The notes beneath the pieces were generated by a model that was given only the letters and a program-made list of their open reading frames with translations, had not been told where the DNA came from and ran no database searches. The position numbers and the translations under genes are program-made. 64,000 nt of DNA from BPGX01 sp037447455 (GTDB taxonomy: Bacteria > Bacteroidota > Bacteroidia > B-17B0 > Aurantibacillaceae), in NCBI GenBank assembly GCA_037447455.1, contig JBBIGQ010000002.1, positions 248,001 through 312,000 of the forward strand, given 5' to 3'. Within the stretch, counting starts at the first letter, position 1. Each line of letters starts with the position of its first letter. Below, piece by piece: positions 17,348 to 26,098 of this stretch.

Positions 17348-17530
17348 TGCTTAAAGGGTTCTCAAAAAGAGATGAAAAGGGAATCAGGTGAAAATCCTGA
17401 GCTGTGCCCGCAGCCGTAAGTTCCATAAAATGCTTTGTTCATTGTTCTGTACCAGTGTTCTTCCGATTAACCGGAAGAATGCGAAGGTGAAGCAAAGCGG
17501 AACAAGCCGGAAGACCTGCCCATTTAAGCA
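17348..17530 (+). promoter_or_regulatory. Cobalamin (B12) riboswitch
   Basis: The region shows the cobalamin aptamer signature: GGGAATCAGGTG then AATCCTGAGC, TGCCCGCAGCCGTAAG (17405-17420), and the B12 box AGCCGGAAGACCTGCC at 17505-17520. A perfect 8-bp closing stem P1 is formed by TGCTTAAA (17348-17355) and TTTAAGCA (17523-17530). A peripheral hairpin TTCTTCCG/CGGAAGAA lies near 17458-17480. Cobalamin binding to this RNA normally represses the downstream gene, here a BtuB-like receptor, giving induction when B12 is scarce. Confidence 0.96.
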
Positions 17531-17538
17531 TCTAAAAA

Positions 17539-17565
17539 AGCGGCTTTCGGGAACAAAAGCCCGCT
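17539..17565 (+). promoter_or_regulatory. Hairpin between riboswitch aptamer and btuB
   Basis: AGCGG-CTTT pairs with AAAG-(C)-CCGCT, leaving one bulged base and a loop of about nine. It lacks a following T run, so it is not a standard terminator. It may be part of the expression platform. Confidence 0.45.
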
Positions 17566-17603
17566 CCTTATCTAACTTGACAAGTAGCGATTTCCCGTAA
17601 TGC

Positions 17604-17634
17604 TGCAAATGAATAAACACCATTTTCATTTGCA
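17604..17634 (+). promoter_or_regulatory. 10-bp hairpin directly upstream of the btuB start codon
   Basis: TGCAAATGAA (17604-17613) and TTCATTTGCA (17625-17634) are perfect complements separated by 11 bases. The structure ends three bases before ATG 17638, so it would cover the ribosome-binding region. This is consistent with translational control by the riboswitch. Confidence 0.6.
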
Positions 17635-17637
17635 CAA

Positions 17638-19545
17638 ATGCTATTTAAAAACGAAATACAATTGATTTGCCTGTTTTGTCTTGTATCCGTTGCAAAAGCA
17701 CAAAACATTCAAGACACTATTCATCTTGAAAGTATACCTGTTTTTGCCACTTCCACCGATGTAAAAGACCAAACATTTCAATCCGGGAAAAAAGCAGATT
17801 CAATAGATAGTTTGATATTGAAAACTTTGTGTGTCAATTCACTTGGTGATGTGCTCAATTACCAATCATCGGTTTTTGTCAAAAATTATGCACCGGGTAG
17901 TATCAGTTCTATGTCTGCAAGGGGTGGCAACGCACAACAAACAATGGTTTTATGGAACGGTATAAACATTGCTCATCCGATGCTTGGTCAATCGGATGTT
18001 TCTCAATGGAATGCCGGATTGTTTGATGCTGTGCAGATAGAGTACGGTGCATCCTCTTCTTTATGGGGCAGCGGCGCCATCAATGGTGCTGTTCAACTGA
18101 ATAACACATTTGACAAACAAAATCATATTCAGCTTAGCTATCGTTACGGGAATTTTAGTACCCATCAGGGGTTAGTAAAAACATATTTTAATGTTTCAAA
18201 AATAAAAACATACGTCAATAGTTATTGGAATCAATCTGACAATAATTATATTATCAATGATACTTTACACTTAAAAAATGCTTCCTATACAAACAAAGGT
18301 ATTTCAGGTGGCATTCAATTACACATCAATAAACATCAGAAAATACAGGCGCATTCTTGGTATCACAACGGATTTAGAAATTTGCCTAATCACTATTTTA
18401 ATAATCTATATGCCGCCCAACAATACGATGAAACTTTCAGAAATGTGATCGACTATTTGTATTCCAAAAACAACTGGAAAGTAGGAATTAAACTGGCTTA
18501 CCTTTTTGATAAAATCAATTATACAGATAGTGTTACCAGAATTTTTTCAAGAAGTAGTATTCATTCGTTTCACACAGAAGAAATTATTCATAAAGAACTA
18601 AAAAGCCATCTACAGATGATGATCGGACATCAGTTAATTTATAATTATGCCATCACTAATAATTATGCAAAAAATCAGGAATTAGTAAGACATGCTGTGT
18701 TTATGGGGATTAGCAAACGCTATAAACACATCAACTTAAATGCCATTGTTCGTAAAGAGTGGACGAATATTCGCACCGCTATTCCATTTACCGGAAATAT
18801 CGGGGCAGAGTACCGGCTAAATAGTATGCTGGCATTAAAAGCGCAATCTTCATTTTTTTATCGTCTGCCTACTTTGAATGATTTATATTGGAAAAACAGC
18901 GGAGACGTTCATCTGGCGCCAGAAAAAGGTTATCATTATGAAGGAGGAATTGTTCTAAAATTAGTTCTCACTAAATTACATTCAGAAATTGTAAGTGAAC
19001 TCACTGCATTCAACAAAATTACAAACGATTGGATAATATGGTTGCCCGGCGGAAGCGGACAGCCCGTTCCTGCGAATATCGCACAGGTATGGAGCCGGGG
19101 CACAGAAACTAATAGTTACTATCTGCTTCATCTAAAAAAAGGGAAAATAAAATGGACTGTAAATTCTGCTTACATCCTTTCAACAACAGAAAAATCAAAA
19201 ATAAACAATGACGCTTCCATCGGTAAGCAATTGATTTACACACCACGCTATAATATAAACAGCAGTTGGCAATTGATTGTCAAAAACTTTTATACTGTTT
19301 ATTTATTTCAATATGTAGGGTACCGATTTATTTCATCGGATAATTTACAATGGTTAAATCCTTATTCTGTAAATAATATCATTACCGGATACCATTTTAA
19401 TTTCAAAAAATTTTCTCTGAATATATCCTTTGGAATAAATAATCTTTTTAATCAAAAGTATATGATAATAGCACAACGGCCTATGCTGGGAAGAAATTAT
19501 TTTATTCAAGTTCAATTCAACACCAGAACAACTAAATCCAATTAA
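17638..19545 (+). CDS. btuB: TonB-dependent outer-membrane receptor, BtuB-like (cobalamin uptake)
   Basis: 635 residues with a signal peptide (cleavage near AKAQ). A TonB box-like segment around DTIHLESIPVFAT is followed by a plug domain about 45-165, with SMSARGGNAQQTMVLWNGINI and EYGASSSLWGSGAINGAV being typical plug sequences. A 22-strand-type barrel fills the rest, ending in the aromatic YFIQVQF pattern of outer-membrane proteins. The cobalamin riboswitch immediately upstream assigns it to B12 or corrinoid import across the outer membrane. The next gene starts 31 bases later. Confidence 0.93.
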   Translation: MLFKNEIQLICLFCLVSVAKAQNIQDTIHLESIPVFATSTDVKDQTFQSGKKADSIDSLILKTLCVNSLGDVLNYQSSVFVKNYAPGSISSMSARGGNAQQTMVLWNGINIAHPMLGQSDVSQWNAGLFDAVQIEYGASSSLWGSGAINGAVQLNNTFDKQNHIQLSYRYGNFSTHQGLVKTYFNVSKIKTYVNSYWNQSDNNYIINDTLHLKNASYTNKGISGGIQLHINKHQKIQAHSWYHNGFRNLPNHYFNNLYAAQQYDETFRNVIDYLYSKNNWKVGIKLAYLFDKINYTDSVTRIFSRSSIHSFHTEEIIHKELKSHLQMMIGHQLIYNYAITNNYAKNQELVRHAVFMGISKRYKHINLNAIVRKEWTNIRTAIPFTGNIGAEYRLNSMLALKAQSSFFYRLPTLNDLYWKNSGDVHLAPEKGYHYEGGIVLKLVLTKLHSEIVSELTAFNKITNDWIIWLPGGSGQPVPANIAQVWSRGTETNSYYLLHLKKGKIKWTVNSAYILSTTEKSKINNDASIGKQLIYTPRYNINSSWQLIVKNFYTVYLFQYVGYRFISSDNLQWLNPYSVNNIITGYHFNFKKFSLNISFGINNLFNQKYMIIAQRPMLGRNYFIQVQFNTRTTKSN

Positions 19546-19576
19546 AACATATCATTAACTCTAAAAACCTAAAACC

Positions 19577-20572
19577 ATGAAAAAACCAATCCTCACAACA
19601 GCAGTACTGATGTGTGCCTTAACCATCCACACACATGCACAAACATTCACAGAAACATTTGAAAACTTATCACTTCCTGCCAATTCTTTTTACAAAGACA
19701 CAACGGGGGCAGATTGGCAAACTACTAACGCTATCTTCCGATACAGCTGGGATACTGGCTGGAGTTACTGGAGCGAAGGTACGGCATACACTAATATCAA
19801 TGACTCTACAAACGGGAATTATACCAACTTATACGGATGCATTGCTTACAAAGGTTACAACAACTCTAATTATTACGTCACCGGACAAAACTTTGCTACC
19901 ATTGTTTTGAAATCGCCCTATCAGATTGTAGATGGTTTTTACATTACCAACACTACTTATGCTGCTAAAGTGATGAAATACGGCAATATGTTTTCCCGTG
20001 CTTTTGGAGACACCACCGGCACAGGATGTAACTGTCCGCAAGGGTCTTATCCGGATTGGTTTAAAGTGACCATTAAGGGATACAAAAACGGCAGTATGCT
20101 GAATGATAGTGTAGAGTTTTACTTAGCTGATTATCGCTTTTCCAATAATAGTTTAGATTATATTGTCTGGAATTGGCAATGGGTAGATTGCAGTAGTTTG
20201 GGTACTGTGGATAGTATTCAGTTTTACATGTATTCATCGGATGTAGGGGTTTATGGCATCAATACGCCTACTTATTTTAGCATGGATAATTTTACTACTT
20301 CTGGTACAGCTGGTATTCATTCATTATCTGATTTAGATAGCCGTATATTCCCTAATCCAGTAAAAGATAAACTCTCTATTCAGGTGCCACCAAATGAGAA
20401 TTATAAAATACAACTCTTTAATATGCTTGGTCAAACTATTGCAGTATATGAATTCCATTCAACAACCAACGCACCAATAGTTTTGAATTTTGAACAATAC
20501 GAGAAAGGCGCCTATCTGATGCTGATTGAAAATAATAACAGCACTGAAAAACATTTGATTATCAAACAATGA
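19577..20572 (+). CDS. DUF4465 secreted protein with T9SS sorting domain, in B12 operon
   Basis: 331 residues with a signal peptide (ending THAQ). Residues ~20-245 fit DUF4465: an N-terminal 'F E.l.lp.nsfy......W' start, SYWSEGTAYTN, and ITNTTYAAKVMKYG; the sequence is rich in Trp/Tyr and Asn. From about 255 comes a type A T9SS C-terminal sorting domain (RIFPNPVKDKLSIQV ... GAYLMLIE). The protein is therefore expected to be exported and attached to or released from the cell surface. The stop overlaps the next start (ATGA). DUF4465 proteins recur in Bacteroidota cobalamin loci, so corrinoid binding is a reasonable inference. Confidence 0.88.
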   Translation: MKKPILTTAVLMCALTIHTHAQTFTETFENLSLPANSFYKDTTGADWQTTNAIFRYSWDTGWSYWSEGTAYTNINDSTNGNYTNLYGCIAYKGYNNSNYYVTGQNFATIVLKSPYQIVDGFYITNTTYAAKVMKYGNMFSRAFGDTTGTGCNCPQGSYPDWFKVTIKGYKNGSMLNDSVEFYLADYRFSNNSLDYIVWNWQWVDCSSLGTVDSIQFYMYSSDVGVYGINTPTYFSMDNFTTSGTAGIHSLSDLDSRIFPNPVKDKLSIQVPPNENYKIQLFNMLGQTIAVYEFHSTTNAPIVLNFEQYEKGAYLMLIENNNSTEKHLIIKQ

Positions 20573-21543
20573 GATGGTTTCTATTGTTGGGTCTGGGCAG
20601 TATTTTCTCACAGGTCTTGGCACAATTTGCCGGACCTGTGGGAGATGCTTCCACAACGGCTATTCATAAAGACAGCAGTGTGCTTGTGGGCTGGGCTAAA
20701 GAGTGTAGAATTTACAGGGGCTATCAGGATATTGCCAATCCGTCTTTAGGTTATACAAGCGTTGGAGATAGCACAAAAGCCATTGGTAAAGCAGACGGCA
20801 CAGGCGTGGTAAGTTTAGGAGATGGCGGATACGCCATTCTTACGTTTTCTGTTCCAATTACAGATGGACCCGGATGGGATTTTGCTGTGTTTGAAAATTC
20901 TTTTAACGGCACATTTTTAGAACTGGCTTTTGTAGAAGTCAGCAGCGATGGTATTCATTTTTTTCGCTTCCCTGCTGAAAGTTACTTACAAACCTCTGTG
21001 CAATACGATAATGCGGCCAATATGGATTGCAGAAAAATAAACAATCTTGCCGGAAAATATCTAGTGAATTATGGTACGCCTTTTGACTTGCAGGAATTAT
21101 CGGGTATTCCGATGTTAGATATTTATTCTGTTACACACATTAAAATCATAGATGCTGTTGGGAGTATAAATCCATCATTAGGAACATTTGATAAAAACGG
21201 GAATATTGTCAATGATCCCTACCCAACAGCATTTGCTTCTGGAGGATTTGATTTAGATGCTGTGGGCGTCATTCATCAACAAACCAACAGCATTTTAGAT
21301 TTAAACGACCCTCTAATACTTCAGCTGTATCCTAATCCATTTGTTGACAAAATTTTTCTTACAAAGAATATAAATAAACCCTTGCACATAAATATAGTGA
21401 ACACAAATGGCGAAGTTTTACTAAATACAATTTTATTAGACAACAATAAACATATCGATTTATCCAATATCCCCCAGGGTGCTTATTATGCTATCCTTCA
21501 AGCAGAAGACAAAAAGAAAACGATTAAAATTTTGAAACAATGA
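20569..21543 (+). CDS. Secreted T9SS-sorted protein of the B12-locus surface family
   Basis: 324 residues, with a signal peptide ending near LAQ. The main domain (about 20-245) contains GDGGYAILTFSVPITDGPGWDFAVFEN-type sequence and ELAFVEVSSDGIHFFRFPA, a pattern seen in secreted proteins that often neighbour cobalamin transporters in diverse bacteria. A T9SS sorting domain starts near 254 (LYPNPFVDKIFL). Start and stop overlap both neighbours by 4 bases, indicating translational coupling. The molecular function is unknown; a surface role in corrinoid capture is inferred from context. Confidence 0.86.
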   Translation: MRWFLLLGLGSIFSQVLAQFAGPVGDASTTAIHKDSSVLVGWAKECRIYRGYQDIANPSLGYTSVGDSTKAIGKADGTGVVSLGDGGYAILTFSVPITDGPGWDFAVFENSFNGTFLELAFVEVSSDGIHFFRFPAESYLQTSVQYDNAANMDCRKINNLAGKYLVNYGTPFDLQELSGIPMLDIYSVTHIKIIDAVGSINPSLGTFDKNGNIVNDPYPTAFASGGFDLDAVGVIHQQTNSILDLNDPLILQLYPNPFVDKIFLTKNINKPLHINIVNTNGEVLLNTILLDNNKHIDLSNIPQGAYYAILQAEDKKKTIKILKQ

Positions 21544-22580
21544 TGAAAAATTATCTGGTCCTATTAAGCAGCGGGATTATTCTAATGTCTTGTGTCAAAG
21601 ACAAACCCTCCCTAAGCACACCACAATATAATGTAACTATAAGCGGTTCGCACAAAGTGTATATAACAAATGAAGGTAATTTTATGTATAACAATGCTTC
21701 TGTAACATTTTATAATCCGGAAAGCAAAGATGTTATTTCAAATATATTTCAGGTGCAAAATCCGAATTACACATTAGGTGATGTGTGTCAGAGTATTAAT
21801 AAAATAGGGAATGTGTTTTATCTGGTCATAAACAATTCCGGAAAAGTGGTAGTAGTAAATGCAGACGATTTTAAAGTAAAACAAACTGTCTATGGATTCT
21901 TATCGCCACGATATATTTTGCCGGTATCTTTTAGCAAAGGATATGTAAGTGATTTGTATGCGAACAAAATAGCGGTAGTGAATTTCAGCACTCTATCTAT
22001 TACCTCATACATTCCTTGTGCTGGTTGGACAGAAAAAATGGTACAGTTTTACAACAAAGTATTTGTTACAAATTTGTATAAAAATTATGTTTATAGTATT
22101 GATGTTTTAAGTGATCAGATTACAGACAGCATCTATGTTGGAAAATACGCTGGTGGAATAGTATTAGACAAAAACGAGAAATTATGGATTTTAACGCAAG
22201 GTGATAATACTTCGAATCAAATAGCACATTTATACAGAATAAATCCAGTGTCTCACCAGATAGAAAAACAAATCAATTTTACTGCTAATGATTCACCACA
22301 TCATTTAATTATAGATAGCAAACGAGAAAATTTATTTTTTATCAACAAAGATATTTATAAAATGAACATCAACGATAATACATTACCTTCTCAATATTTT
22401 ATTTCCAGTAACAACCGGAATTTTTATTCAATGGCGTGGAGTTATTTTGACGACCATCTTTATGTAAGCGATGCTATGGATTATATTCAAAATTCTACTA
22501 TTTACCGGTACGATGCCATTGGTCAACTCATACACACTTTTAAAGCAGGCATTAATGCTTCTGATTTTTGGATAGAGTAA
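21540..22580 (+). CDS. BtuG-like surface lipoprotein with YncE-type beta-propeller
   Basis: 346 residues. The signal peptide ends in the lipobox ILMSC (Cys18). The remainder is a seven-bladed-type propeller with repeats such as VYITNEGNFMYNNASVTFYNP, VFYLVINNSGKVVVVNADDF and KLWILTQGDN, similar to the DUF5074/YncE-type fold of Bacteroides BtuG, which captures cobalamin with very high affinity and docks on BtuB. Its place as fourth gene of a riboswitch-controlled operon with btuB strongly supports this role. Nothing on this strand follows until a convergent gene. Confidence 0.88.
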   Translation: MMKNYLVLLSSGIILMSCVKDKPSLSTPQYNVTISGSHKVYITNEGNFMYNNASVTFYNPESKDVISNIFQVQNPNYTLGDVCQSINKIGNVFYLVINNSGKVVVVNADDFKVKQTVYGFLSPRYILPVSFSKGYVSDLYANKIAVVNFSTLSITSYIPCAGWTEKMVQFYNKVFVTNLYKNYVYSIDVLSDQITDSIYVGKYAGGIVLDKNEKLWILTQGDNTSNQIAHLYRINPVSHQIEKQINFTANDSPHHLIIDSKRENLFFINKDIYKMNINDNTLPSQYFISSNNRNFYSMAWSYFDDHLYVSDAMDYIQNSTIYRYDAIGQLIHTFKAGINASDFWIE

Positions 22581-22628
22581 CACATACAATTTTTTTACTT
22601 ACTAAGAAAAGAATGAACTAATGATGGT

Positions 22629-23090
22629 TTAAAACAAAATACCTTTTAGTTGTAAGTAAAAAAATTTCATTAATATGTAAAGCACTAAAAACCAGAATAA
22701 AACAGAAGCACAGTGATAAAGAATAACTTTACTTTTATCTTTAAAGAATCGTTCACCTAAAAATGTCCCTAAGGGAATAGATAATAATACAGGAGCCAAT
22801 AAAGCAATACCTAAAAGTCCAAATTTATTTTTTATTTTAATAATTCTTCTGCTTTGTTTAGTGAATATTTTGTCTTTTTGCTTAAACCATTTTTGTTTTA
22901 TTTTTTTCCACCACTTTATAATATAATAACTAAAATACGTGTAAATAATACTCCCTGCAAAGCCGGTTCCTACAACAAAAATAAAAGAATAGAAAAAATC
23001 AAAGCGGAAGTAAATAACAAGAGCAGGCATTCCTATCTTAAAGAACGCAGAGCATAAAATCATTAAAGGCAAAAGAGTGTACCAGTTCAT
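22629..23090 (-). CDS. Small multi-pass membrane protein, unknown function
   Basis: 153 residues with about four hydrophobic helices (roughly 3-27, 32-60, 95-113 and 122-145) and a basic cytoplasmic loop between the second and third. The segment FGLLGIALLAPVLLSIPLGTFL resembles the small multidrug-export/DedA-like membrane families but the match is not decisive. It begins 5 bases after the M16 peptidase stop and is probably in the same transcript. Confidence 0.75.
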   Translation of the reverse strand: MNWYTLLPLMILCSAFFKIGMPALVIYFRFDFFYSFIFVVGTGFAGSIIYTYFSYYIIKWWKKIKQKWFKQKDKIFTKQSRRIIKIKNKFGLLGIALLAPVLLSIPLGTFLGERFFKDKSKVILYHCASVLFWFLVLYILMKFFYLQLKGILF

Positions 23091-23095
23091 TACAA

Positions 23096-26089
23096 TTAAT
23101 AACCAAAGATGGCTTTTAGAGATACTTTTTGGATATTTCCGTATTGTTTAAGCACATCAAAGTTTAATTTATTTTCATCTCCAATGAGGGCGATATTTCT
23201 GGGTTTTTTACGGATGTATTGATGCTGAAACTGTTCTACATCTTTGAAGTTCATTTTTTGTACGCGTTCAAATACATCTTTCCGAATATCGTAATTAATC
23301 TCTAATTGTTTTGCTTTTAAGTATTCAAACAACAATTCTGTTTTGATAATACGTTGAGAGCGGATTTGTTGAATAACACCTTCCTTAGCGACCTGAAAAG
23401 AAGAAGTGTTGTATGGCAATGAGTCCAATAAAGAATAAATAGCCGGCAAGGCATCGGCTAATTTATCGGTCTGCGTGCCTATGTAAGAAGTACTAATAAA
23501 AGGATAGTATTTATTTGGAGGGGTTGAAATAAAAGAGTACGCGGAATAAGCTAGTGCTTTTGATTCACGAATTTCCTGGAAGACAACACCACTCATATTT
23601 CCGCCAAAATAGTCATTAAATAATGAAATTTCAGGAATAAGACGTGCATCAAAGTCAGCTACTTTACTAAGAATTCTAAACTCTGCTTGTTGCATCGTAT
23701 AAGGAACATAAAAAATCATTTTACCTTTTGTCAATAATTCAGTAGAATAACTTTTAGATTGTGTAACGGAAATAGTGCGAGAAGATATTTTATGATTGGT
23801 TTTCAGTAGTGTTATAAGGTCTTTTGGCTTTGAAGGGCCATAATAGAGAATAGAATGAGGGAACGCATTTAAATCTTTTAGAAGTCGTTCTAGTTCTGAC
23901 GCTGTGATTGTTTTTAATTCATCGTTATTAAGCACATTGTTCAGCATATTTTTTTCACCATAGATGGCATAATATTGTAAATGCATTAAAATAAGATTTT
24001 TATTTTTTTTATTGTTTTCTCTTTCGGTTATATAATCTTTGATAAACTCCTGAAACATTTGTGGATGGATGCTTGGATTATTGAGTATATCTTCTGCAAG
24101 CAGCATTGCTTCCTGCATATTTTCATTTAATCCGGACACGGTGAGATACGCCACATTATTTGATTTTGAGATGTTCCAGTCAATACTACAGGCCTGTTGA
24201 TACAGTTTTTTCATAAATTGTTCCGTAGATAAACTTTTCGTGGCAGGGAAATTATTTAAATATTTAAACAATACATCATACTTTTTAAGCACGGTGTCAT
24301 TGAGGTTAAAATAATAGGTCAGTTCAAAAAGTTCATTTTCTTTGTTAGGGTGATACAAAAGTTCTACTGTTCTGGACGGAGCAGAGTTCGTGGTAATAGT
24401 ATACGATTGAAGGTCTTTTTTAAAGTCAATAAATTTAGGGGATATAGGAGCTGGTTTATGTTCAATAATTTTTTGAGCAAAAAGAGAAGTATTGTTTCTG
24501 TCTAATTCTACCGGCGTAATCGCGGGTTTTGTTACTTTAACTGCGTTATTTTCTCCTGTTTTTTTGTAAATAACCACATAATTATTATCTCTGAAATATT
24601 GTTGTGCAAAATGCATAATGTCTTCTTTTGTTATCTTTTTCAGTTCGTTAATTTCATGAACAATGTGTTGTAAAGGAATATCTTTTGTAAAAGAAAACAA
24701 TAGATTATACGCACGCCCGATGTTATTTTCAACTATTGACTGAAGTTCAAGTTTTTTGTTGGTGATAATATCTTTAATCAGATGATCATCAAATTCCCCT
24801 TTTTGTAATTTATGAATTTCATCCAATAAAATTTTCTCAACTTCTTCTAATGTCTGATTTTCTTTTGGTTCGGCTGATAACATTAAAACGCCATAATCTT
24901 TCATAGCATAATTATCTGCACTTGACCGAAGTACTTTTTGTTTACCATTTACATTTATATCCAGTAGTCCGGATTTATTATTAAACAAAATGCTGGTGAT
25001 TAATGTCAAAAATAATTTATCTCTGGAAGCCGCCCCGTCCGTTTTCCATCCCATCAGTAGCATGTCGGATTTTGGACCATAAATGGTCTTTTGAATTCTT
25101 TGAGTGAGGTTAGGCGATGAAAACTGAAAAGAGGGAACCGGCTTTGAAGGTTTTGCAGCAAAGCGAACAAAGATTTTTCGGATAACAGAATCCGGATTAA
25201 AATCACCTGCCATGATAATGGCCATGTTGTTAGGCACATAGAATGTTTCGTAATATTTTTTTATTTCTCTTAAGGATGGATTTTTAAGATGTTCTACAGT
25301 GCCAATAGTAGTTTGTGTACCATACGGGTGATTGGGAAATATTTCCTTGAAAAACGCTTCGTACATCTGACTTTCATCACTATCTAAAAATCTGTTTTTT
25401 TCTTCATACACCGCTTCCAACTCAGTATGAAATATTCTGAAAACAGGATTTCTGAACCGTTCTGCTTCTATGTCTAACCAATTGCCTACCTGATTGGAAG
25501 GAATTTCGTTTATGTAAACGGTTTCATCTTCTGAAGTAAACGCATTGGTGTTTTGTGCACCGATGGCTGCTGTCATTTTATCGTATTCATTGGCAATAGC
25601 GTACCGGGAAGCTATGAGAGAGATGCTATCAATCTGATGATAGATTTTTTTTCTTAAATTTTCATCTTTTGTTTGACGATACGTCTCAAAGAGTTCTTCA
25701 ATTTTATCTAACAAAGGTTTTTCAGACGCATAATCTTTTGTGCCGTACTGATCGGTTCCTTTAAAAAGCATGTGTTCCAGATAGTGTGCTAATCCGGTGG
25801 CATCGGATGGATCGTACTTGCTGCCGGCTTTTACAGCAATCATGGTAAAAATTTTAGGTTGAACACGGTACGGTGAGAGATATACTTTTAAGCCATTAGG
25901 AAAAGTATAAATTCGCGTATGAAAAGGATCGCCGGGTATAGAGTCATATTGAAAGATGTTTTCAAGGGATTTCTGAATTTGTTGCATCGTCCTGTGAATA
26001 GAGCCCGAAATACCTTTTACTTTCGCAGCTTGTTGGGCAGATAGAGATATGGTGAGTAACAAACTAAAAGGAATGAGATGTTTTTTCAT
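23096..26089 (-). CDS. M16 family zinc metallopeptidase, two-domain, exported
   Basis: 997 residues with a signal peptide (MKKHLIPFSLLLTISLSAQQ). The inverted zinc motif HYLEH is at 102-106, with the third ligand Glu expected in ELEAVYEEKNR near 215. The second M16 half (about 590-990) lacks the motif and would form the inactive partner half of the clamshell, with the R/Y-type region SKALAYSAYSF preserved. Such periplasmic proteins degrade peptides or processed secretion signals. It lies 9 bases downstream of dnaX, likely in one operon. Confidence 0.93.
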   Translation of the reverse strand: MKKHLIPFSLLLTISLSAQQAAKVKGISGSIHRTMQQIQKSLENIFQYDSIPGDPFHTRIYTFPNGLKVYLSPYRVQPKIFTMIAVKAGSKYDPSDATGLAHYLEHMLFKGTDQYGTKDYASEKPLLDKIEELFETYRQTKDENLRKKIYHQIDSISLIASRYAIANEYDKMTAAIGAQNTNAFTSEDETVYINEIPSNQVGNWLDIEAERFRNPVFRIFHTELEAVYEEKNRFLDSDESQMYEAFFKEIFPNHPYGTQTTIGTVEHLKNPSLREIKKYYETFYVPNNMAIIMAGDFNPDSVIRKIFVRFAAKPSKPVPSFQFSSPNLTQRIQKTIYGPKSDMLLMGWKTDGAASRDKLFLTLITSILFNNKSGLLDINVNGKQKVLRSSADNYAMKDYGVLMLSAEPKENQTLEEVEKILLDEIHKLQKGEFDDHLIKDIITNKKLELQSIVENNIGRAYNLLFSFTKDIPLQHIVHEINELKKITKEDIMHFAQQYFRDNNYVVIYKKTGENNAVKVTKPAITPVELDRNNTSLFAQKIIEHKPAPISPKFIDFKKDLQSYTITTNSAPSRTVELLYHPNKENELFELTYYFNLNDTVLKKYDVLFKYLNNFPATKSLSTEQFMKKLYQQACSIDWNISKSNNVAYLTVSGLNENMQEAMLLAEDILNNPSIHPQMFQEFIKDYITERENNKKNKNLILMHLQYYAIYGEKNMLNNVLNNDELKTITASELERLLKDLNAFPHSILYYGPSKPKDLITLLKTNHKISSRTISVTQSKSYSTELLTKGKMIFYVPYTMQQAEFRILSKVADFDARLIPEISLFNDYFGGNMSGVVFQEIRESKALAYSAYSFISTPPNKYYPFISTSYIGTQTDKLADALPAIYSLLDSLPYNTSSFQVAKEGVIQQIRSQRIIKTELLFEYLKAKQLEINYDIRKDVFERVQKMNFKDVEQFQHQYIRKKPRNIALIGDENKLNFDVLKQYGNIQKVSLKAIFGY

Positions 26090-26098
26090 AATTGGACA

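Noticed and set aside
17384..17635. Open frames on both strands over the riboswitch
   Set aside because: The sequence is explained completely by the cobalamin aptamer and its stems; the frames have no codon bias or family similarity.
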